From the NCBI GenBank assembly GCA_028023455.1, contig JAQFVV010000514.1:248001-312000 (forward strand): 64,000 bases of DNA, written 5' to 3'. This stretch comes from Epiperipatus broadwayi. Lineage: Eukaryota > Onychophora > Udeonychophora > Euonychophora > Peripatidae. Below the pieces are notes generated by a model. It was not told where the DNA came from. It did no database searches and worked only from the letters and a program-made list of their open reading frames with translations. How positions within the stretch are numbered: the first letter of the stretch is position 1; each line of letters begins with the position of its first letter. Shown one piece after another: positions 57,560 through 64,000 of the stretch. The position numbers were made by a program, and so were the translations under genes.

Positions 57560-57790
57560 CTGTTTATTGAATGAATGAAATTATTTATGAAGTAGGCCTC
57601 TTATTTTACGCCTATTGTCATTCCTCTCTCTACATACTATTGTGGGGTTGGTGTGTTCGAATCTGTGTCCAGTAGTCATGCTCCGAGAATACTGATGTGG
57701 TCTCTTTATTGTTCAGTACCCTTTTATACATGTACATGTATTGTGATGCTCTATTTGTGATGGTTGTTTTTGTTCCCCTATTGTGTACAT
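57560..57790 (-). pseudogene. Possible Penelope-like endonuclease remnant
   Basis: Minus-strand reading gives YKRVLNNKETTSVFSEHDYW, then RTHQPHNSM, a stop, and RERNDNRRKIRGLLHK. The spacing of SEH, the acidic/aromatic residues and the final basic R...RKIR block resemble the C-terminal half of the PLE GIY-YIG domain. The GIY and YIG motifs are not visible, so this is tentative. Confidence 0.4.
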
Positions 57791-58084
57791 AATATATATA
57801 TATATATTTATATTGGGTATTTTTTTAAAAAAAATTTAGATTGGGAAAAATAGCATGAGCTAATATAGAAACTTTTATTATAATATTCCTATTTTCTTTT
57901 TACTATTATAGATAATATTTTTATAGACTTTTATAATAATTTTTCAAAAAAAATTTGAAATTTTTATTGAAAATAAAAAGTATGCTATTATAAGCATTTC
58001 TATTTTGCAAATACTTGTTTAAAAAAATTCTAAATCCTTTTTTTTAAGGATGTTAGCTTGATTTGTTTTAGTTATAGTATATTT

Positions 58085-58232
58085 ATTCAGAAAGAGACCA
58101 CATGTGAGATGGATAGATGAAATAAGAAAGTGTGCAGGGGTGATGTGGAGAAGAGAAGCTAAAAATCGGAGAAGATGGATTGAACTTGCAGAGACTTTCA
58201 TCCTGCAGTGGATTGATAATGGTTGATGATGA
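58085..58232 (+). pseudogene. RTE-type LINE, short 3' end
   Basis: KRPHVRWIDEIRKCAGVMWR, then REAKNRRRWIELAETFILQW and IDNG-stop, followed by a TTGATGATGATTA tail. About 45 codons remain, uninterrupted. Extreme 5' truncation. Confidence 0.88.
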
Positions 58233-58239
58233 TTACTAT

Positions 58240-58630
58240 TACTAAAATGCTAGTTTGTATTTATTAAATTATTTTTTTATTATTACTGAAACGTTTTATT
58301 CCCTAGGTCACTTTTTTAATACTGAAATTGTCAAAATATTATTTATTACATAATTACTTATATAAAAAGAGAAAGGAAGAGTTAGAGAAACTGAAGAATA
58401 AGAAAAAAAAAGAAACCCTTTTTGTAATTTAAATCTTGACTTTGTTTTGAATACATTTTATTCATTACATTTTCAAAACTAATCTAATAAAAGAAACAAT
58501 CAAATACCACTAAAATTGTGCAATATAAAATGATGAATTGTCTTATGTACCTTAATCTTATTAAATATTAATTTGCATTTTTTTTTTTTAAATTAACGAT
58601 TTCGGAAAGAAAATAAGTGTTTTATATATA
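58240..58630. other. Non-coding AT-rich DNA
   Basis: Nothing recognised. Confidence 0.5.
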
Positions 58631-58633
58631 TAT

Positions 58634-58703
58634 ATGTCAAAGCGAACTCGGGCCAGCTGCTTGGAAGGCAGCTATGCTAACCGCTAGGCCACCAACGCTT
58701 GAC
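58634..58703 (-). mobile_element. tRNA-Gly-type SINE with internal deletion
   Basis: Minus strand: GTCAAGCGTTGGTGGCCTAG, anticodon stem GCTGC/GCAGC with loop CTTCCAA (anticodon TCC), GGGTTCGC-like GAGTTCGC, then a jump straight to TTTGACAT. The 3' T-stem and acceptor strand are missing. Closest relative: 7796. Confidence 0.85.
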
Positions 58704-58704
58704 T

Positions 58705-59310
58705 GAAATATTTGATTAATATTTAATGAAGAATTGTTTTGAAATCGCATGTATTTTATAAGTGAGCTTTTTAAATACTATTTTAAAGCTATATGAAGGT
58801 TAAAATGCAAAAATTTCATGTGGAAATATAAGCATTATGTTAATTTAATTTGAATATTTATGTTAATTTAATTTGAATATTTATGAAATTTAAAAGTCAT
58901 TATCTAAGAAGATTAATAATTATTGGGTTCTTATATAATTAAATCATTATCGTAACAAGGGATTTCTTGGAATTTATTTTATTACCCTCTCAGCTATTTG
59001 AACAGGACTTGTTTCCTAAAGGTTAACTTCAATCTTTTTAAATTATAGCTGCTTTGCTAAATTCTCTGCTAGTTATAAGCCATTATAACAAAAGGCTACC
59101 AATGATAATTCTTTGCTATTTGATCTATTTATGTGAATACAATTTAATTTGTAATCTTAAGTGACAACCATATAATGAATTTTTTTTTTAAAAATGTATT
59201 AAAGTTTTTATTAGAAAATAATGTTCTCTTACTATTAAGCTCCCGTTTGGGCAGTGAAATACATATTATGTACATGTATTAACAATGAAATGTTCATATA
59301 ATATTACTAT
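58705..59310. other. Non-coding AT-rich DNA
   Basis: Contains a short tandem duplication of TTATGTTAATTTAATTTGAA near 58832-58880; otherwise unassigned. Confidence 0.5.
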
Positions 59311-60035
59311 ATGTGGTATATATATATGTGTGGAGGTGATAATCTGGACAAACTGTTAATTGCTGGTTTAGCATGAAATACGTCTATGGGTGATTATTTA
59401 TTTTTTCAACATATATGTGTTTAAATGTATCAGTGTTATTAGATAGAGTGGAGAGTGGTGGGTCGTGTGAAAGTCTGTGCTCATATACCCTATATATTAC
59501 CTATATATAGACACAGGTATATAATAAGCCTGTGTTTCAGTTATTACATTATAGAGATGTCTGCCCATTCTTGCATATGTATTAAATGGATTATGTCCTG
59601 TACATGGGGGGTTCAGATTGATCTTAGGTCAACATGGGTGTGACAAAAATCTCAGCCTCAGGGTGGCTTTTGAGTGTTCCATCATCAGATTTTCAATTGG
59701 ATGGACGGTTGAAGAGTTAGAGGGTGGAGTAGATTGAAGCCTGTCCATTAAAGTATGAGGATTGTCTATCTTAATATATATCTGAGCACTTGTGGTATAT
59801 ATATGTGTGTGGAGATGATAATCTGGACCAACTGATGATTGCTGGTTTAGCATGAAATACATATATTGGTGATTATTTATCTTTTCAACATATATGTATT
59901 TAAGTGTATCAGTGTTATTAGATAGAGTGGAGAGTGGTGGGTCATGTGAAAGTCTGTGCTCATATACCATATATATATATATAGACACAGGTATATAATA
60001 AGCCTGTGTTTCAGTTATTATATTTGGTATCATGT
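59311..60035 (+). repeat. Tandem dimer, about 479-bp period, each unit with a type 2 hammerhead motif
   Basis: GATAATCTGGACAAACTG at 59338 and GATAATCTGGACCAACTG at 59817 start matching blocks of about 220 bp that end in GACACAGGTATATAATAAGC and CTGTGTTTCAGTTATTA. The first unit's ribozyme core is degenerate (CTGTTAA); the second is intact. The long minus-strand frame at 59629-60111 (160 codons) overlaps the second unit and is repeat-derived. Confidence 0.85.
59827..59870 (+). ncRNA. Hammerhead-like ribozyme motif, type 2, core intact
   Basis: Stem I ACCAA/TTGGT (five pairs), CTGATGA (59832-59838), stem II TGCT/AGCA with loop GGTTT and a U-U mismatch at its base, GAAA (59854-59857), short stem III (ATA/TAT), triplet ATA ending at 59865. 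It lies in a direct repeat, as expected if multimeric transcripts are cut to unit length. Confidence 0.68.
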
Positions 60036-60780
60036 AAAGTGCTTTCCATTCCTCAATTTTGTCATAATAGCTTGGTATTTGAACCCTAAAAGATTTATTG
60101 CTCAAAAGCAAAATTTAAGTATTTCTATTATTACTGGATATTTTCAAGTTACAATTAATTTTTGGTGACCATATTAATAATATTCATGAATTTTAACATA
60201 GTATATGATAGTATTTTATTTTTGTTTCTTATCAGAAAGTTTAAAATGATTTGCTGGTATAACCTGTTACCAATATAATCTTGTAAGAACATTAAAAACA
60301 TGAAGAAAGACAACAAATGAGAAGCATAGTGAAACTATGTACATATTTTGGGATAAAAACGAAAGATAAAAACCAGTCACTCTTCAGATTACACATTGAC
60401 AAAGGATCAAGAATAGAATCTGCCCATGGATTCACATATTGATGAAAAATCAAACTGAGCTCAATTTATTAACCATATGAAAACATGACTTATTATTGAA
60501 TCTCATTTTTAATAACTTTGTTTTATAATCAAACAGAATTTAACAATTATAAACATTAAATTAGCATTGTTCACTATATATATAATTAATGGGGTAATCA
60601 CCTTTATTCAACTATAAATAAATATTGACAAAATATAAGTAAAAGGATCTATTGTATTTTTGATTTTTGTCAATAGTGTTATTTATTTGTAGCCTGATGG
60701 AAATTGGTGTATTTCATTAATTAGATATATATTAAGATATTATAATTTAACATTTAATATTTACTAAAGCTATAAACCTC
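60036..60780. other. Non-coding AT-rich DNA
   Basis: Nothing recognised. Confidence 0.5.
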
Positions 60781-60784
60781 AAGA

Positions 60785-61025
60785 GTGTGCGTGAGAAAAT
60801 GTGAAGGTAGGGACCTCTACAGGTCTTAACCACAAGCTTATGCCAAGGCAGGGACCTCTACAGATCTTAACCACAAGGTTATGCTTCTCTTTTCTTCCAA
60901 AGTGTAAGCTTATGGTTAAGACCTGTAGAGGTCCCTACCTTCGCATTTTCATGCCCACACTCTTGAGGTTTATAGCCTTAGTAAATATTACTTACGGTAA
61001 TCAACGTGCTTTTAAATAAATTAAT
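60785..61025. repeat. Repeat C with inverted segment
   Basis: AGGGACCTCTACAGGTCTTA appears twice in one orientation (60810, 60850), then as the reverse complement near 60917, followed by the repeat C block CATTTTCATGCCCACACTCT and AATATTACTTACGG. The frame at 60801-61019 is repeat-derived. Confidence 0.78.
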
Positions 61026-61525
61026 AATTTAACATTTATAAAATAAAAAGTATTATCATTAAGACAAAAACCATTATTCCTAATTATTACGTATTCTTTC
61101 TGATAATCTTAAACTCTAAAATAAAGTAAAATATATTAAATCCATTTTATAATACTTGTATTATTATTATTTTTTTTTTAATGTTAATGAATAACTGTGC
61201 AATCGTTATATCTAACATTATTTTTTACTTAAATTCATATTTAAATAAAGTTAGATATTATTATGACAAAAATAAGTCATTGATTTTTAGCACAAGATTT
61301 TTATTTGAAAGTTTATCTAGTTGTCTTTATTCTTATTTCTTGTTTTCTTAGTTAATTTCTCGGCCTAGAATAGCATTGCACTTTAAAAAAAAACAAAAAA
61401 AAAACACACAAACAAAAAAGATATATTTTCTAAAAATAGATATTTATAACATTAATATACTGTTAAGGAAATGTGTATCTTACTGTTCAGGGCTTGCAAA
61501 ATTATGATTAAAGCAGTTATTGAGA
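61026..61525. other. Non-coding AT-rich DNA
   Basis: Nothing recognised. Confidence 0.5.
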
Positions 61526-61529
61526 GTAT

Positions 61530-61860
61530 TTCAATTATGTATTATTGTTATTGAGATTAATACTTTAGCACTGGTTTATTAAGTAAATGAAATACTCTCA
61601 ATCCAAAGCACAAGGTAAAACTCTTCTTCTCTCTTTACATCGATTTCTTTATAGAGATTAAATCTAAAGCACTAAAAGAAAGCGTGGATATTTTTAAATC
61701 AATCTTACGACTTTTCAAAGTTATATTTTAAATTGCTTTGAAGATGAATAGGTTTTTTCTCTGAAAAAGTTTTATTTCAGCTTTGGTTTGAGAGTACTTC
61801 ATTTACTTAATAAACCATTGTTAGTGTATTAATCTCGATGTATTATTACATAATAGTAAT
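61530..61860. repeat. Palindromic repeat
   Basis: The arms 61535-61620 and 61765-61855 mirror each other: GGTTTATTAAGTAAATGAAA at 61573 against TTCATTTACTTAATAAACCA near 61798. The axis is near 61695. Non-coding. Confidence 0.8.
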
Positions 61861-62695
61861 CACTGGTTGTGTACATTTATATATATTTATTTTATACATT
61901 TTTCCCCAAGAAAATTTGTTTAACTTGAATTCAATTAATATGGGAATTGCATTTATGAATTCTTATTATAATTTCATGTAACATATTTTACCAAATGATA
62001 TTTTTATTTGTTAAAAATTTATTTAAATAACGGCCATAGACTTTCACTGTTATTCTCTAGATAATAAAAGAGGGTAAATAAAGCCATACAAATGTATATG
62101 TTTTATTTGAATTTAAAAAACGTAAATTATTTCAAACAATTTATATCTTTTGAAATTATATTAAAAAATAGATATTAAAAATATATATATAAAATGAAGA
62201 GTTACAATGTTTTTATAGTAACATATTAACATTTATTTACATATTTTTATAAACAGATATTGTATTTGCTTAAAAAGTTATTCAAATGATGTTCATCAAA
62301 GTATGGTCTGGTCTTTAGGATAACAAAAACTGTAGATGAGTATTTTTACTGTCAATAATATCTGAGCAAAAAAAATCGAATGGTTTAAATTCAGCCAGAG
62401 CTATCTGGAGTCTAATTTCAACACAGCTCAGGGATATCAAAGTCCTATGATATGTCTGTATTAATCATATTTTTATGATGAGATATTTATTTTTTAAGGG
62501 AGTTTTTTTTTCAAATATCCATAAAACAATAGATATCAAATAATGAAAAAGATAAATAAAATAAAATATAACTTTAAATATAATTAAATCATAATAATGA
62601 AAAATGTAAACTTGACAGAAAGAAACTGAGCAAACCTTACTTGGACTCCAGTTTTAATACAACTTTGTACATTTGCATAAAACTTCCAAAATTTT
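61861..62695. other. Non-coding AT-rich DNA
   Basis: Nothing recognised. Confidence 0.5.
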
Positions 62696-62699
62696 TGAC

Positions 62700-63085
62700 T
62701 TTTTTGAATGTATGTGCATATGGATGTGAGACTTGGTCATTTAACAAAAATGGAATACAGACTTTAGATCACTCAAAGAAATATAGAAAGTTGCATGTTA
62801 GGTGTAACAAGAAGTGATCAAAATGGGTGAGAGAATAATCAGGTATTACTGACAGTGAAGTGGAATTGGACTGGGCATATTGTTAGAAGGGATGATAATA
62901 CATGGGCAGTTAAAATCTTAAGCAGGATTCCAAGAGATTGTAAAAGATCCAGAAAGAGACTATATGTGAGATGGATGGATGAAATAGGGATGAGTGTGCA
63001 AAGAAGCGAGGCTAGAGATCAGAGAAGATGGATCGAACTTGGAGAGATCTTTATACTGCAGTGGATTGATAATGGTTGAAAATGA
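62700..63085 (+). pseudogene. RTE-type LINE, ORF 3' end
   Basis: The reading CAYGCETWSFNKN, then LKWNWTGHIVRRDDNTWAVK, ILSRIPRDCKRSRKRLYVRW, MDEIG and finally LYCSG/LQWIDNG with a frameshift, is the same C-terminus as at 29845. The best open part is 62855-63079. It ends in GATGATGATTA. It is a more diverged copy, so probably an older insertion. Confidence 0.87.
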
Positions 63086-63089
63086 TGAT

Positions 63090-63715
63090 GATTATATGGA
63101 AGATTGTTTCTTGAGGGTCAGTTCTAGATTTTTGATGAGCAGTTTTTTTTCTTGGGGAAAATTCCTTCTAATTTTGCTTTCAGGATATTTTATATTTTTT
63201 TAGATGTTAAAGTTCCATTAAGCTTTCACTATTTCATGTGGAGGTAGATTTTGAAGTACTGTATTTTGTATTTAGTGACTCACATCAAAATTGCAACTGG
63301 ATATGTTCAAACATTGGAGACAAATTTACAAAGATCAGGCAGCTACATTATAACAGGATTAGCCACAACTAGTACAACTAGACTGTTCAGCCATAAATTT
63401 CAGTGTTTACAATTATGTAGTCAAATTTTCTATGTTGATATAATACATTTTCTCATTTCACACCAATTGCTGGCTAAACTGTGGTCTTTCACTTTACTTT
63501 TTTTTAAAATTAATTTATAGGCACAACTTGCATGAAATTTAAAATAAAACTGCTTTGTTTTTAGAATATGTACTATATTTAATATGTGAACACAGGCTCT
63601 ATATCCTCTCATCTTGTGATATTGCTGAAACCACATATACTCATCTTTTTTATTATTATTAAAAAATAAATTTTATTTCCGGAAGTTTACATGAACTATG
63701 ATACATAGTGTTACT
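63090..63715. other. Non-coding DNA
   Basis: Two opposite frames (63251-63520, 63430-63636) have no recognised domain. Confidence 0.45.
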
Positions 63716-63721
63716 TGAAAT

Positions 63722-64000
63722 CAAGGATCCGTGGGTCTACCACTTCGTTACTCTGCCCATACAAGGGACCAGGTCCTATACAGTCCTGAGCATTTAACCA
63801 CACTCGCACATCTCAATGTAGATGACTAGATTCCACGGGAGCCCATGTCATCAGTTGTTGTGCAGCTAGACAAATTTATTTAAGACACCTTGGCCATTGG
63901 ATGATTAAGGATAAGATTTGTTGGACACACCACATCACTATTTACATTGTGGTAGTGTTCTCGTTCTCTACAGACATGAACGTAAAGGGCCCACGGATTT
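63722..64000. repeat. Less AT-rich element with inverted ends, possibly reaching past the window
   Basis: It begins AAGGATCCGTGGGTCTACCA and the window ends with AAGGGCCCACGGATTT; ATCCGTGGGYC and its mirror form imperfect inverted ends. Base composition changes sharply from the AT-rich DNA on the left. No frame or RNA family recognised. Whether the right end is the true terminus cannot be seen. Confidence 0.55.

Noticed and set aside
59629-60111. 160-codon open frame as a gene, with relatives at 37718-38032 and 23669-23917
   Set aside because: The similarity among the three peptides follows from the underlying ribozyme repeat, which is also conserved in the other frames and as an RNA fold. 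There is no domain and no coding-type pattern of change.

Overview
This is a very AT-rich, intron-less-looking stretch of nuclear DNA from a eukaryote. It is almost certainly an invertebrate animal: it holds tRNA-derived SINEs, RTE-type and other APE-type LINEs, Penelope-like elements (PLEs) with hammerhead-type motifs, hAT, mariner-like and piggyBac-like DNA transposons, and many (TA)n and poly-A/T tracts. I could not fix the phylum; an AT-rich mollusc, cnidarian or chelicerate would all fit. I find no intact host gene and no rRNA. Nearly all open frames of 60-120 codons here are chance frames or pieces of decayed transposons.

Layout. 0-10 kb: SINEs, two hammerhead-bearing palindromes (2.4 and 3.1 kb), two inverted LINE 3' ends (4.1-4.8 and 6.1-6.7 kb), a 68-75 bp minisatellite (5.6-5.9 kb), a tRNA-Gly(UCC)-like sequence (7.8 kb) and an RTE fragment (8.8 kb). 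10.6-16.3 kb: a decayed hAT transposase, a 5'-truncated RTE copy with a perfect 14-bp target duplication, then a foldback structure carrying two short hAT elements with 8-bp duplications. 16.5-24.5 kb: further palindromes and long unassigned AT-rich DNA. 25-32.6 kb: a 0.96-kb TA-flanked element, RTE fragments, a foldback split by a SINE, and a PLE endonuclease remnant. 33-35.7 kb: palindromes nested inside a larger inverted repeat. 36.5-43.5 kb: a hAT derivative, three more palindromes (two with hammerhead-like cores), a second PLE endonuclease and a second TA-flanked element. 45.8-50.4 kb: one decayed two-ORF LINE on the minus strand. 52-64 kb: a SINE, a third TA-flanked element, a TTAA-flanked foldback, RTE ends, and a roughly 479-bp tandem repeat with a hammerhead motif in each unit.

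The most interesting signal is a set of hammerhead-ribozyme-like folds inside palindromic or tandem repeats. There are two sequence types, and the helices show compensatory changes between copies. Three GIY-YIG endonuclease remnants of PLE type lie in the same window, and PLEs are the known carriers of such ribozymes. One type lies just upstream of a tRNA B-box-like sequence. This suggests small non-autonomous ribozyme elements comparable to retrozymes or hammerhead SINEs. Several copies look damaged and activity is untested.
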